Translations under genes and position numbers: made by a program
In this document: one piece after another, positions 17,114 to 26,310 of the stretch
Layout of the letters: every line of letters starts with the position of its first letter
Numbering within the stretch: the stretch's first letter is position 1
The notes under the pieces: generated by a model
Database searches by the model: none
What the model was told of the DNA's origin: nothing
Seen by the model: only the letters and a program-made list of their open reading frames with translations
From: Motilimonas sp. E26
Lineage (GTDB): Bacteria > Pseudomonadota > Gammaproteobacteria > Enterobacterales > CBDFNC01
Assembly (NCBI RefSeq): GCF_021278025.1
Contig: NZ_JAIBHJ010000023.1
Span: 1 to 63,214 of the forward strand
Length of the DNA stretch: 63,214 bases
Reading direction: 5' to 3'

Positions 17114-18418
17114 GTGGTTATTCGCGTTCGTCATATTTCTAAATCTTTTTTAATGTTTGATAATCCGGTTCAAGTAATTAAAGATAAGTTGTTTGGTCAA
17201 GAAAAAGTTGCGCGTTTTCATGCCTTAAAGAACATTAGCTTTAGTGCTAATCAAGGTGAAACCCTAGGCATTGTTGGACATAATGGCTCAGGTAAATCAA
17301 CCCTATTACAAATTATTACTGGGGTAATGCGCGCTGATGAAGGGCTCGTTGAGGTGCAAGGACGTGTTGCTGCCTTACTGGAATTAGGTTCAGGCTTTAA
17401 CCCTGAGTTTACCGGTCGTGAAAATGTATTTTTCAGTGCTTCGCTATTAGGTTTAACTGAAGCTGAAATTAACGCTAAGCTTGATGATATATTAGCTTTT
17501 TCAGCTATCGGTGAATTTATTGATCGACCCGTTAAGACCTATTCCAGCGGTATGATGTTACGCTTGGCCTTTTCGGTGGTAATTAATACTGATCCGGATG
17601 TGTTGATAGTTGATGAGGCATTAGCGGTTGGTGATGATGCCTTTCAGCGTAAATGTCACGCTCGTATTAAACAACTGCAGTCACAAGGTGTTACCTTACT
17701 TTTTGTTTCTCACTCCGCAGGTCAAGTCATTGATTTATGTGATAGGGCGATCCTGCTCGACAAAGGCGAAATGTTGATGGAGGGGAGCCCTAAATCTGTG
17801 GTGCACAATTATCACAAGCTACTGCATATGCAAGGCGCAGAAAGAGATGAATTTCGTCAGCAGATTTTAACCGGAAATATCAGTAATGAGCCCGTTGCTA
17901 TTATCAATGATGAGCAAGATAACAGTGGTCAACTAGACGATAATTTAGTGCCAACATCAACAGTGTGGTACCAGCCAAATGGCGCGTTTATTTCACAACC
18001 TTTATTGCGTAATACGGCTGGGCAACAGGTAAACTTGCTACAATCCGGCCATCAGTATGATTATTGCTTTCACGTTGAGTTCACTGATGACGCCTTTGAA
18101 GTTGGCTTTGGCATGCTGATTAAGACGGTTGCTGGTGCAGAGCTTACAGGGGCTACTACCACGCGAAATCATGAAAAGAGATTACCATTTGTAGCGAAAG
18201 GGCAAGTGATTGAAGTGCGATTTCGGTTCCCCTGTTTGTTACGTAATGGTACCTATTTTTTAAATTGTGGCTGTTCTGCCTTAGTGCAAGGTGAGAGGCG
18301 GTTTTTACATCGCGGCGTGGATGCTGCGATGTTTGCGGTGGTAGAGGAAAACCCTGACGCTACCGGGGTGATTGATTTTGGCATTGAATTACATGCAGAG
18401 GTAATAAATGAAGCCTAA
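17114..18418 (+). CDS. wzt: ABC transporter ATPase Wzt with C-terminal polysaccharide-binding domain
   Basis: A 434-aa protein starting at GTG. The N-terminal nucleotide-binding domain has Walker A GHNGSGKST (residues 55-63), the family-typical signature KTYSSGMMLRLAFS and Walker B VLIVDEALAVGDD. The region after about residue 300 is a beta-sandwich like the Wzt C-terminal domain that recognises the non-reducing end of the O-chain (GFGMLIKTVAGAELTGA and the LLRNGTYFLNCG blocks). It should power export with Wzm (11326-12126). It sits right after the S-layer gene, the position held by abcA next to vapA in Aeromonas salmonicida. It overlaps the following sulfotransferase gene by 11 nt. Confidence 0.93.
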   Translation: MVIRVRHISKSFLMFDNPVQVIKDKLFGQEKVARFHALKNISFSANQGETLGIVGHNGSGKSTLLQIITGVMRADEGLVEVQGRVAALLELGSGFNPEFTGRENVFFSASLLGLTEAEINAKLDDILAFSAIGEFIDRPVKTYSSGMMLRLAFSVVINTDPDVLIVDEALAVGDDAFQRKCHARIKQLQSQGVTLLFVSHSAGQVIDLCDRAILLDKGEMLMEGSPKSVVHNYHKLLHMQGAERDEFRQQILTGNISNEPVAIINDEQDNSGQLDDNLVPTSTVWYQPNGAFISQPLLRNTAGQQVNLLQSGHQYDYCFHVEFTDDAFEVGFGMLIKTVAGAELTGATTTRNHEKRLPFVAKGQVIEVRFRFPCLLRNGTYFLNCGCSALVQGERRFLHRGVDAAMFAVVEENPDATGVIDFGIELHAEVINEA

Positions 18419-19151
18419 TCTTTTTATTGTCGGTGGGCAAAAATGTGGTACCACTGCGTTAGCTAGTTTTCTACAGCAACACCCTGATATTTGCTTAGTT
18501 GAGGGCAAAGAAGCCCATGTTTTTGACTCCCCGCGACTGCAAAATGTTGAAAAAAATATCATTAATGAGGCTTATCAGGCAAAGCTTCAGCATTATTCAC
18601 AGCAACGTTATGTCTGCGATGCGACGCCAATATATTGTTATTTACCAGGCATTATGTCGCGTTTAGCCAGTTACTCTAACAATGCAAAAGTTATTATGTT
18701 ACTGAGAGACCCCGTTGATCGTGCCGTGTCACATTATAAAATGGAGTCTCGCAGAGGTTTAGAGCACCGCTCTATGTTGAGGGCTTTTTTAATTGAATCT
18801 GCACGTTTAAAGAAATGCGAGGATAAGTTAGCCGATCATTCCCCTTGGCGAATTCACTCTTATTTAGACAGGGGACGCTATACGCAGCAATTATATTCTA
18901 TTTATCAAAGCTTTGATTCTGAACAAGTGCTGATTCTGCATAACGATGATCTACGCCACCATCACCAAGCAACACTGCAGCGGGTATTTGAATTTTTAGA
19001 CATTGCTGAGCATGATATTGCTCATCAAGAAATTTTTGCCGGGCAAGATAAAAAAATGGGGTTCACAGATAAATTAGCGCTGTTGTTGGCTCGATTTATA
19101 CTGCGAAAGGATATTCAGATAAGCAATAAATATAGATTTTCTACTTCTTAA
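18408..19151 (+). CDS. Sulfotransferase (PAPS-dependent, carbohydrate type)
   Basis: A 247-aa sulfotransferase-domain protein. The 5'-phosphosulfate loop GGQKCGTT (residues 9-16) and the 3'-phosphate motif LLRDPVDRAVSHY (near residue 100) are intact, and DATPIYCY and the DRGRYTQQL segment match heparan-type sulfotransferases. It should transfer sulfate from PAPS to a sugar. Overlap with wzt links it to the ABC-exported O-polysaccharide, implying a sulfated chain. The acceptor is unknown. Confidence 0.88.
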   Translation: MKPNLFIVGGQKCGTTALASFLQQHPDICLVEGKEAHVFDSPRLQNVEKNIINEAYQAKLQHYSQQRYVCDATPIYCYLPGIMSRLASYSNNAKVIMLLRDPVDRAVSHYKMESRRGLEHRSMLRAFLIESARLKKCEDKLADHSPWRIHSYLDRGRYTQQLYSIYQSFDSEQVLILHNDDLRHHHQATLQRVFEFLDIAEHDIAHQEIFAGQDKKMGFTDKLALLLARFILRKDIQISNKYRFSTS

Positions 19152-19159
19152 GGGGTCCA

Positions 19160-20449
19160 ATGGCAAATCAAATAGCGATTTTGATTCTCGGTATGCATCG
19201 TAGTGGTACCAGTGCTTTAACAGGAATGCTCGGAAAAGCGGGGATCCCTTTAGGAACGGAGTTTATTGATGACGTTGCCGATGTTAATAAAAAAGGGTTC
19301 TGGGAACACAAGCGTTTAGTTGAAATTAATGAAGCGATTCTTGCTCATCTAGGCAAAAGTTGGTTTTCGTTAGATGTCGCAGCTGAGTTAAGCAATGTCG
19401 GTCTCTTTGAGTTAGCTAAGTTCAAACAGCAAGCCATAACGTTCATTGAAACAGAGTTCTCTGGTGCGCCTATTTTTGCTTTGAAAGATCCTCGAATGTG
19501 CGTGTTGGCAGAATTTTGGTTGGATGTATTTCAGTCCCTTGAAATTGAAACTAAGGTTATCATTTTGAACCGTATGCCTGACGAGGTGGCAGCTTCTTTA
19601 TATAAAAGAGATAAGCTCCCAATGTTGATTGCTCAGCAACTCTGGCTGGAGCATACCCTTGGCTGTTTACAGGTATGTCAGCTGCAGTTTGATGTTGTGA
19701 CGATCATTTCGTTTGAAGACTTTCTTAATGATCCCAGTCGTTTTCTAACTAAAGTATTGCAACAGTTTTCTCTTGCGATACCTATTAATATTGACGCTGC
19801 ATCTGGCTTTGTTGAGCCGAACTTACGCCGGCAACATTGCCATGAACAACAGAAAAATTTAGCTAATGACTTATATAATGCTTTGAACACTGCCGATTTT
19901 GACTTGGATCGAGTGTTACAAGAGTATCAACAGAAATGCCAACAACATAGCCATCAAAACATGCCTTATCTTGTTGCACTGACTGAGGCTTTTATTGCTA
20001 TGAATAGAGAAATAATTGCTCATCAGCATAGTGAAGCAAAGCTTACTCGACTTGGACAGTCTCATTCCCTTGCGTTAGCGACGATCGATGAACGAGACAA
20101 ACAGCTTGATGAGTTTAATTTATGTTTGAATAAACAACGTGAAGAGCTCTCTTATGCAGTAACTGTGGTTGAAGAACGCGATCAGCAGTTAAATGATTTA
20201 GCAAAAGAGTTAGCTCATGCGGTTGCTGTGGTAAAAGAGCGAGATCAACAGTTAGCAAATTTATACTCCCAGCTTGAGCAAGAAGGGGCTGCTCATGGCC
20301 ATGCAATCAGTGTGATAGAAGAAAGGGATGCACAATTAACAAAAGTTATACAGGAGTTGGCTGCCCTACAACAGAAATATGATGATTTAGATAGTTTAAG
20401 CGCTGTCGATTTTACTTGGCGAAAAATGAAACGTAAATTGGATGCATAA
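19160..20449 (+). CDS. Sulfotransferase-like protein with heptad coiled-coil tail
   Basis: A 429-aa protein. Residues 1 to about 230 form a sulfotransferase/P-loop-like domain: GMHRSGTSAL (11-20) resembles the PAPS loop and NRMPDEVAASLYKR (137-150) the 3'-phosphate site. Residues 300-400 form a coiled coil with four copies of the motif A-x-x-[IV]-x-ERD-x-QL at 303-316, 331-344, 352-365 and 380-393, spaced 28, 21 and 28 residues, all multiples of seven. Coiled-coil tails on Wzt-pathway capping enzymes act as molecular rulers for chain length (known for WbdD). A ruler role here is inference. Its TAATG stop-start overlaps the next gene. Confidence 0.72.
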   Translation: MANQIAILILGMHRSGTSALTGMLGKAGIPLGTEFIDDVADVNKKGFWEHKRLVEINEAILAHLGKSWFSLDVAAELSNVGLFELAKFKQQAITFIETEFSGAPIFALKDPRMCVLAEFWLDVFQSLEIETKVIILNRMPDEVAASLYKRDKLPMLIAQQLWLEHTLGCLQVCQLQFDVVTIISFEDFLNDPSRFLTKVLQQFSLAIPINIDAASGFVEPNLRRQHCHEQQKNLANDLYNALNTADFDLDRVLQEYQQKCQQHSHQNMPYLVALTEAFIAMNREIIAHQHSEAKLTRLGQSHSLALATIDERDKQLDEFNLCLNKQREELSYAVTVVEERDQQLNDLAKELAHAVAVVKERDQQLANLYSQLEQEGAAHGHAISVIEERDAQLTKVIQELAALQQKYDDLDSLSAVDFTWRKMKRKLDA

Positions 20450-22608
20450 TGAAAACAAAAATTGATGTAATTATCCCGGTATACCGAGGTTTAGAAGAAA
20501 CGTCAGAGTGTATTATTTCAGCGCTAGCTACCTTAGATATGAATCTGGCAAATTTAATAGTTATTAATGATTGTTCTCCAGAGCCTGCATTAACCGAGTA
20601 TTTAAGAAATCTCAGTGCTGAAGGTAAAATACAGCTTTTAGAGAATGATGTTAATTTAGGTTTTGTTGCCACCGTAAATCGGGGCATGAAGTTAAATACT
20701 AATCATGACGTGTTGTTACTTAACAGTGATGTTGAAGTTGCAAATGATTGGTTGGAACGGATTCAAGCCGTAGCTTATCAAGCTGAAAATATAGGCTCAG
20801 TTACGCCCTTCTCAAATAATGCAACGATTTGCAGTTTCCCAAATTTTTGTGAAGACAACACTTTATTTGCCGACTTGTCGGTAGTGGAAATCGATAATTT
20901 ATTTTCTCAAACTCTGAATAATACAGATTTCGTGGATGTTCCAACAGGCGTTGGTTTTTGTATGTATATACGCCGAGACTGCTTAGATAAAGTGGGGTAT
21001 TTTGATGAAGAGACCTTCGGTAAGGGTTATGGAGAGGAAAACGATTGGTGTCAACGCGCGATTAAATCGGGTTGGCGTAATGTACATGCTCTTAACGTAT
21101 TTGCTTACCACAAAGGTGGTGTGAGCTTTGCAGATGAGCAAGATCCTCGTAAAGAAAAAGCACTTGAGATTTTGAATGAGTTACACCCAAATTATCAGCC
21201 AGATGTGATGGATTTTATTGCTCAAGATCCAGCCAAAAGAGCACGATTAGCAGTCACGATGAAGCTTTTAGCACTTTCTAGCACCGCCAATATTCTCGCT
21301 GTTTCCCACGGATTGGGAGGCGGAGTGCTTGACCATATTCATCAATTAGCGAGTTTTACAAGAGGTAAAGCAAACTATGTGTTGTTGCAACCGACATCAG
21401 GCTCTGATGTAAAATTATCTTTTTTCATCTCAGGTGCACTATTACAAGATAATATTTTTATTGATGTGGATTTAGATTATGCCAGCTTGATAAAGCTATT
21501 ACAGTATTTGAACATCAGTCGCGTGCACTTTCATCACACAATGGGGCTACCTACGCGCATTTGGGGGATAGCTTCCGATTTAGGTATTAAACATGATGTA
21601 ACGATTCATGATTATTACCATATTAATGGCAACCCGAGCTTAACCGATATTAACGGTCGCTATTGTGGTGATAAAGACAATATGGATGAGCTGTGTCATC
21701 AGCATTATCCGATCCCAGTTAGCAGCGAAATCTGGCGAGAGAATGCTAAAGTACTTTTGGCTCCTGCTGAACGCATTATCTTTCCTTCATTTGATGTGCA
21801 GCAGCGTTTTAATAACTACTTTAGTTTGCCCCAAGGTCGGGTTGTTTATCATTCGGATAATGAAGCTAATCTATTTATTGATGATATTAAACCAGTACCG
21901 CGAAAAGATTCTAAGTTAAAAGTACTAGTCCTTGGTGCGTTAAGTCGTGAAAAAGGGGCTGAGGTATTAGAGCAAGCGGCAATGGCATTGGCTAATAGAC
22001 CAATTGAGTTCCACCTTTTGGGCTACGCATTTAAGCCTTTAAAGTCGGTTACTACTTACGGTCAGTATAATAGTGAAAAATTAGATGAACTGATACGAGA
22101 GTTACAACCTGATGTAATTTGGTTCCCAGCCTTATGGCCTGAAACGTATAGTTATACTTTGAGTGCGGCACTGCGTAGTCATGCAGTGATCATCGCTTCT
22201 GATTTGGGGGCGTTTAAAGAACGGCTAGCTAAACGTTCATCTTCAATTATTTTGCCTTGGGACTACAGCGAGCAACAATGGTCTAATTTTTGGGAAGCTT
22301 ACCTCGAGGGAAGTTATACTCCTGATAGTGAAGTTATGCAGTTTTCTAACCTTTCGAGTCCAAACTTTTACAGCCAAGAGTATTTGAGCTTCCCATTAAG
22401 AGAAAGAGACTCAATAATTGATATGTCGTTTGACATTAATATTTTTATTGAAAATCAAAAAATACCAGAGATAACAAAAGAAGCGAAAATACTTCATCGT
22501 TTAGCTAGGCTAAAAGCATCGAAAAAATTGGCCTGGTTAGCTCGTAGGATCCCTCTATCGGTTCAACGTAAAGTGAAAGAAAGAATACTAAAAAAGACTA
22601 AATCATAA
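20449..22608 (+). CDS. Fused glycosyltransferase (GT2 domain plus GT-B domain)
   Basis: A 719-aa cytoplasmic protein with two catalytic units. Residues 1 to about 270 are a GT2 domain (DVIIPVYRG at the start, LLNSDVEVANDW as the metal-binding DxD-like site, GYFDEETFGKGYGEENDW as the catalytic loop). Residues about 280-650 look like a GT-B domain of the GT4 type (GLGGGVLDH near the start, then LVLGALSREKGAEVLEQA and the IWFPALWPETYSYTLS donor motif). The two probably add successive sugars of the O-polysaccharide. It is coupled by TAATG to the preceding gene. No frame disruption is seen. Confidence 0.88.
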   Translation: MKTKIDVIIPVYRGLEETSECIISALATLDMNLANLIVINDCSPEPALTEYLRNLSAEGKIQLLENDVNLGFVATVNRGMKLNTNHDVLLLNSDVEVANDWLERIQAVAYQAENIGSVTPFSNNATICSFPNFCEDNTLFADLSVVEIDNLFSQTLNNTDFVDVPTGVGFCMYIRRDCLDKVGYFDEETFGKGYGEENDWCQRAIKSGWRNVHALNVFAYHKGGVSFADEQDPRKEKALEILNELHPNYQPDVMDFIAQDPAKRARLAVTMKLLALSSTANILAVSHGLGGGVLDHIHQLASFTRGKANYVLLQPTSGSDVKLSFFISGALLQDNIFIDVDLDYASLIKLLQYLNISRVHFHHTMGLPTRIWGIASDLGIKHDVTIHDYYHINGNPSLTDINGRYCGDKDNMDELCHQHYPIPVSSEIWRENAKVLLAPAERIIFPSFDVQQRFNNYFSLPQGRVVYHSDNEANLFIDDIKPVPRKDSKLKVLVLGALSREKGAEVLEQAAMALANRPIEFHLLGYAFKPLKSVTTYGQYNSEKLDELIRELQPDVIWFPALWPETYSYTLSAALRSHAVIIASDLGAFKERLAKRSSSIILPWDYSEQQWSNFWEAYLEGSYTPDSEVMQFSNLSSPNFYSQEYLSFPLRERDSIIDMSFDINIFIENQKIPEITKEAKILHRLARLKASKKLAWLARRIPLSVQRKVKERILKKTKS

Positions 22609-22825
22609 CGACTACTTGACAATAAAGGCGTCGGTAAAAGTTTTAATTATTTTTATTAGTCTGATAGACACCACAATTAAGCCATTAATAGTTTTGAATG
22701 TTTATTTCTCGGCTTTTAATGGTTTAAACATTACGAACGTTTGACCTTTGTCCGCTTGTTTTTTTAACTATGTTGAATATATGTTATATAAATAGTGGAT
22801 AAATATTTTATTGTGGGTGATAAAT
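22609..22825. other. AT-rich intergenic region with an imperfect inverted repeat
   Basis: About 217 nt without a gene. TTAAGCCATTAA (22677-22688) pairs with TTAATGGTTTAA (22716-22727), one wobble pair, across a 27-nt loop. It could be a weak terminator or a processing site. A TTGACC hexamer at 22741 with AT-rich sequence downstream hints at a promoter for the next gene, but the spacing is poor. Confidence 0.3.
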
Positions 22826-23917
22826 ATGAAGATTGTTATTTCTGGTGTCAACTTGGTTGAAGGTGGTACATTAACAGTATTTAAAGATGTTATTTCGGCT
22901 TTTTCTATAGACAAAAAAATTGAAGTTATCTGCTTGGTTAATGACAAATCTTTGTTCTCTAATATTAAAGGTGTACATTTCATCTCTTTTCCTGGCATTA
23001 AAAATAGCTGGGTGAAAAGGTGCTGGTTTGAGTATGTTAGTTGTAAAAAAATTGCGGAAAGTATAAAGCCTGACTTATGGTTGGCTATGCATGATATGAC
23101 TCCAAATGTAGGGACGTGCCCTCAGTATGTTTATTGCCATAACCCATCACCATTCCTTCCTGTTTCATTTAAGCTATTTTGGTATGAGCCGAAGGTTTTT
23201 TTATTTTCTATTTTTTATAAGTGGCTTTATCGAATTAATATAAAAAAAAATATTGCAGTAATTGCACAACAAGAATGGTTTGGCCATTATCTAACTGATG
23301 TTTTAGGAGCGAAGCAAGCGATTATTGCTAGGCCTGTTTCTTTTTCTCCGCGGAGCATTAAAAAGTTGGACTCTAGTCCTCTAAGAGAAACCATCGTACT
23401 ATTTTACCCAGCCCTTGCTAGAACGTTCAAAAATTTTGAATTACTGCTAAATTGTTTTGCATACTTAAAAAAAGAGTACCGAAATGTTTATAATTCTTTT
23501 GAATTACAGTTAACTATTGATGAAAATGAAAATAAGTTTGCTAGTACACTGGTAAATCGTTATCGAGAGTTAGAGAATGTAAAATTTTTAGGTAGACTTA
23601 ACTTTGAAGAAGTGAAGCAGAGGTATGAAAATTGTGACATAGTAGTGTTTCCATCAAAGTTAGAAACGTGGGGGTTGCCAATTTCGGAAGCTAAACTCGC
23701 TGCAAAACCAATAATTTTATCTGATCTGCCTTATGCACATGAAACTTTGGGAGATTATCATTCTGCGTTATTTGTCGACCCTGATGATTATATTACCTTG
23801 GCAAATGCAATCGTTGACTTATTTCACGAGAAGAATATATTCCATAGCGTTAAGTTTCAATCTAGTCTTGATGTGATCGATTCATGGCCGTCGTTAGTCT
23901 CAGCTATGGTAAAATGA
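22826..23917 (+). CDS. Glycosyltransferase family 4
   Basis: A 363-aa GT-B glycosyltransferase. The frame opens at a TTG at 22811, but the ATG at 22826 has a GGGTGA ribosome site and gives the normal family start KIVISGVNLVEGGTLTVF. The C-terminal donor site reads VVFPSKLETWGLPISEAKLA (E-x7-E pattern). It probably adds one sugar to the growing O-polysaccharide. This gene and the next are clearly more AT-rich than the T2SS operon, suggesting separate acquisition. Confidence 0.87.
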   Translation: MKIVISGVNLVEGGTLTVFKDVISAFSIDKKIEVICLVNDKSLFSNIKGVHFISFPGIKNSWVKRCWFEYVSCKKIAESIKPDLWLAMHDMTPNVGTCPQYVYCHNPSPFLPVSFKLFWYEPKVFLFSIFYKWLYRINIKKNIAVIAQQEWFGHYLTDVLGAKQAIIARPVSFSPRSIKKLDSSPLRETIVLFYPALARTFKNFELLLNCFAYLKKEYRNVYNSFELQLTIDENENKFASTLVNRYRELENVKFLGRLNFEEVKQRYENCDIVVFPSKLETWGLPISEAKLAAKPIILSDLPYAHETLGDYHSALFVDPDDYITLANAIVDLFHEKNIFHSVKFQSSLDVIDSWPSLVSAMVK

Positions 23918-23965
23918 CATCCAATACTAAATAATAATTTAGTTTTACATATTGAGAGCATTACA

Positions 23966-24754
23966 ATGGCTAAAATATATATATCTATCGTGTCTCACGC
24001 TAATGATGATGATCTGATTTTTAATGCTGATTTACGAGAGATATCAAAACTAAATGATGTAATAGTGATTGTTAGAGATAATGTTGATAGTTCAAAACTC
24101 CGAGACTATTGTTTAGATAATGGTTTTATTTATTCAGCCTCGGCGGAAAGACTCGGTTTTGGTGCTAATAATAATATAAATTATGAGCAGGCATGTGAGG
24201 CTGGTATGTTGTCGTCAGATTGGTTTCTGCTGCTGAACCCTGATATCACTGTTTCTGTAGCGATGTTTCGTAGTCTTATAAAGAAAATTGAATCTAAATC
24301 TTCTGGTATTTATTCCGCAAACCTATACTCAGATGAAAAACTTTCTATGGAAGAAAGATCTTTAAGAAAATTTCCTAATATATTTTCTTTTTTTAATTTG
24401 TTTTTCGGGAAAAGCTTAACCACTCCTTACATTAAGTCTGAACTAGTTGATGGTGCAGAGGTCGATTGGGCAGCGGGATCGTTCTTGATTATTCATGCTG
24501 ACTTATATCGCCAATTAGGAGGGTTTGATGAGCGATACTTTATGTATTTCGAGGATGTAGATCTTTGCTTCCGAGCACAAAAAAAATTCAATGAAAAAGT
24601 TGTCTATATGAAAGACATTAAGGTTGTACACCGAGGGGGCTATCAAAACAGGAATTTTTTCTCTCCGCATTTTCGTTGGTATTTGTCGAGCATGATTCGT
24701 TTTATGTTAAGAAGTTTTATCGGGAGACGAAATGCAAGTACTATTAACGGGTAG
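23966..24754 (+). CDS. Glycosyltransferase family 2 (rhamnosyltransferase-like)
   Basis: A 262-aa GT2 enzyme. It has the nucleotide-binding N-terminus, LLLNPDITVS as the metal site, WAAGSFLIIHADLY, and GGFDERYFMYFEDVDLCFR, a block typical of WbbL-like rhamnosyltransferases. dTDP-rhamnose as donor would fit the rfbBCA genes nearby, but this is a guess because rfbD is absent here. It overlaps the next gene by 23 nt. Confidence 0.87.
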   Translation: MAKIYISIVSHANDDDLIFNADLREISKLNDVIVIVRDNVDSSKLRDYCLDNGFIYSASAERLGFGANNNINYEQACEAGMLSSDWFLLLNPDITVSVAMFRSLIKKIESKSSGIYSANLYSDEKLSMEERSLRKFPNIFSFFNLFFGKSLTTPYIKSELVDGAEVDWAAGSFLIIHADLYRQLGGFDERYFMYFEDVDLCFRAQKKFNEKVVYMKDIKVVHRGGYQNRNFFSPHFRWYLSSMIRFMLRSFIGRRNASTING

Positions 24755-25697
24755 TTCTGGTTTTGTTGGTAGTCATCTCAAGCAAACCCTTATGGAGCTA
24801 GATGTGAAGTTGACCGTACTCAACCGTTGTTTAACTGACACGCAATGTGTTGATGCCATATATGTTCCAACTTTTGATGGCAATACTCTGTTTCAATTAG
24901 ATAAATTTCAATTTGATGTGGTCATTCACTGTGCCGCGATTAATCATGATGTTGAAGAGGAAAAGTTAGACCTTCTTAGACAGGTCAATGTCGAAGGAAC
25001 GTTGAATTTAGCCACCCAAGCGGCCAAGGCGGGTATCAAGCGGTTTATTTTTATCAGTACGGCTAAGGTTAACGGTGAAACCACCGAGAATAGGGAAGCT
25101 TTTTGTGAGACTGATAAACCAAACCCTCAAGGTAGTTACGCGAAAAGTAAATATGATGCTGAAGAAGGCTTAAAAGTAATATCCGCCCAAACCGGTATGG
25201 AATATGTCATTGTAAGGCCTCCTTTGGTTTATGGCCCTAGAGGAAGAGGCAATTTTTCTTCCATCTTGAACTGTGTTTATAAAAGGGTGCCTTTACCATT
25301 CTATAGTCTTGATGGTAATAGACGAAGTTTTATTTCAGTCGGCAACCTTGTGAGCTTTATATCGCTTTGCGCAAACCACCCGCAGGCGGGAAACCAAGTC
25401 TTTCTAGTCTCTGATGATGATGATGTCTCTACAAAAAGATTGTTCGATGTAATTGCAAGTTGCTTTAAAGTGTACTCGCTTAACTTCCCTGTCCCTAAGC
25501 GTGTTATTTTATCTATATCAAAAATACTGAAAAAAGAACATGTAGTTACACGAGTTACCGATTCGTTTCAAGTTAATATAAATAAAGCAAAGAAGCGTTT
25601 GGGCTGGTTACCTCCTGGCTCTTTTGAATCGGGCGTACAGCATACTGTTGACGACTTTATCTTGAAACGTGTGGCTAATAAAATAAAGAAATTTTAA
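24732..25697 (+). CDS. NAD-dependent epimerase/reductase, UDP-4-keto-sugar reductase-like
   Basis: A 321-aa extended short-chain dehydrogenase: TGSSGFVGSH at the N-terminus, Ser-Thr in FISTAKVNG, and YAKSK (YxxxK). It is followed without a gap by a small phosphosugar transferase, and a membrane 4,6-dehydratase is next. This trio matches the UDP-QuiNAc route (WbpM/WreV, WbpV/WreQ, WreU in Pseudomonas and Rhizobium), in which this enzyme would reduce the 4-keto group of UDP-4-keto-6-deoxy-GlcNAc. GalE-type 4-epimerase activity is the alternative. A GGGAGA ribosome site precedes the ATG. Confidence 0.82.
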   Translation: MQVLLTGSSGFVGSHLKQTLMELDVKLTVLNRCLTDTQCVDAIYVPTFDGNTLFQLDKFQFDVVIHCAAINHDVEEEKLDLLRQVNVEGTLNLATQAAKAGIKRFIFISTAKVNGETTENREAFCETDKPNPQGSYAKSKYDAEEGLKVISAQTGMEYVIVRPPLVYGPRGRGNFSSILNCVYKRVPLPFYSLDGNRRSFISVGNLVSFISLCANHPQAGNQVFLVSDDDDVSTKRLFDVIASCFKVYSLNFPVPKRVILSISKILKKEHVVTRVTDSFQVNINKAKKRLGWLPPGSFESGVQHTVDDFILKRVANKIKKF

Positions 25698-26260
25698 TGC
25701 GAAATAATATAATTACCTTTTTTGACTGTTTTATTGCTATTACTACTTTAGTAATGCTTTCTCCGATACTTTTTTGTATTTATATCATTATTTTTTTCGA
25801 TCATGGCTCGCCCATTTTCATTCAGGTTAGAATGGGGAAAAATAAAAAACCATTTTCTTTAATAAAATTTAGAACGATGAAACCAGATACGGAGTCTGTC
25901 GCAAGCCACCTCGTTGCAACCTCATCCATTACACCCGTTGGGCGGGTATTACGAAAGACTAAGTTAGATGAATTGCCTCAGTTGATTAATGTATTGAAAC
26001 GAGATATGAGTTTGGTCGGACCAAGACCTAATTTATTTAATCAGATCGACGTAATTAAAGCCCGCGAAGAATACGAAATTTATTCAGTTTTACCTGGTAT
26101 TACAGGTTTGGCTCAGGTCAATAATATTGATATGTCCACTCCAATACACCTTGCGGAAATGGATAAGAAAATGTTAGCGGGTTTTTCTATTAGACAGTAT
26201 TTCAAATATATTTTTATGACTATTTTTGGCGCTGGAAGAGGTGATGCCGCTAGGCCTTAA
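25697..26260 (+). CDS. Polyprenyl-phosphate phosphosugar transferase (PglC/WreU-like)
   Basis: A 187-aa minimal bacterial sugar transferase with one N-terminal membrane (re-entrant) helix and the catalytic core only. Motifs: FRTM, KLDELPQLINVLKRDMSLVG and PGITGLAQV. It lacks the N-terminal domains of WbaP or WcaJ. It starts O-unit assembly by moving a phosphosugar, here probably QuiNAc-1-P, onto undecaprenyl phosphate. It is coupled to the preceding reductase by TAATG. Since a WecA-like enzyme also occurs at 28667, the window probably encodes two separately initiated glycans. Confidence 0.88.
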   Translation: MRNNIITFFDCFIAITTLVMLSPILFCIYIIIFFDHGSPIFIQVRMGKNKKPFSLIKFRTMKPDTESVASHLVATSSITPVGRVLRKTKLDELPQLINVLKRDMSLVGPRPNLFNQIDVIKAREEYEIYSVLPGITGLAQVNNIDMSTPIHLAEMDKKMLAGFSIRQYFKYIFMTIFGAGRGDAARP

Positions 26261-26310
26261 TAGAATTATTTTATATTAGCTTATTTTAATCGTGCCTTTA
26301 TATCGCTTAA

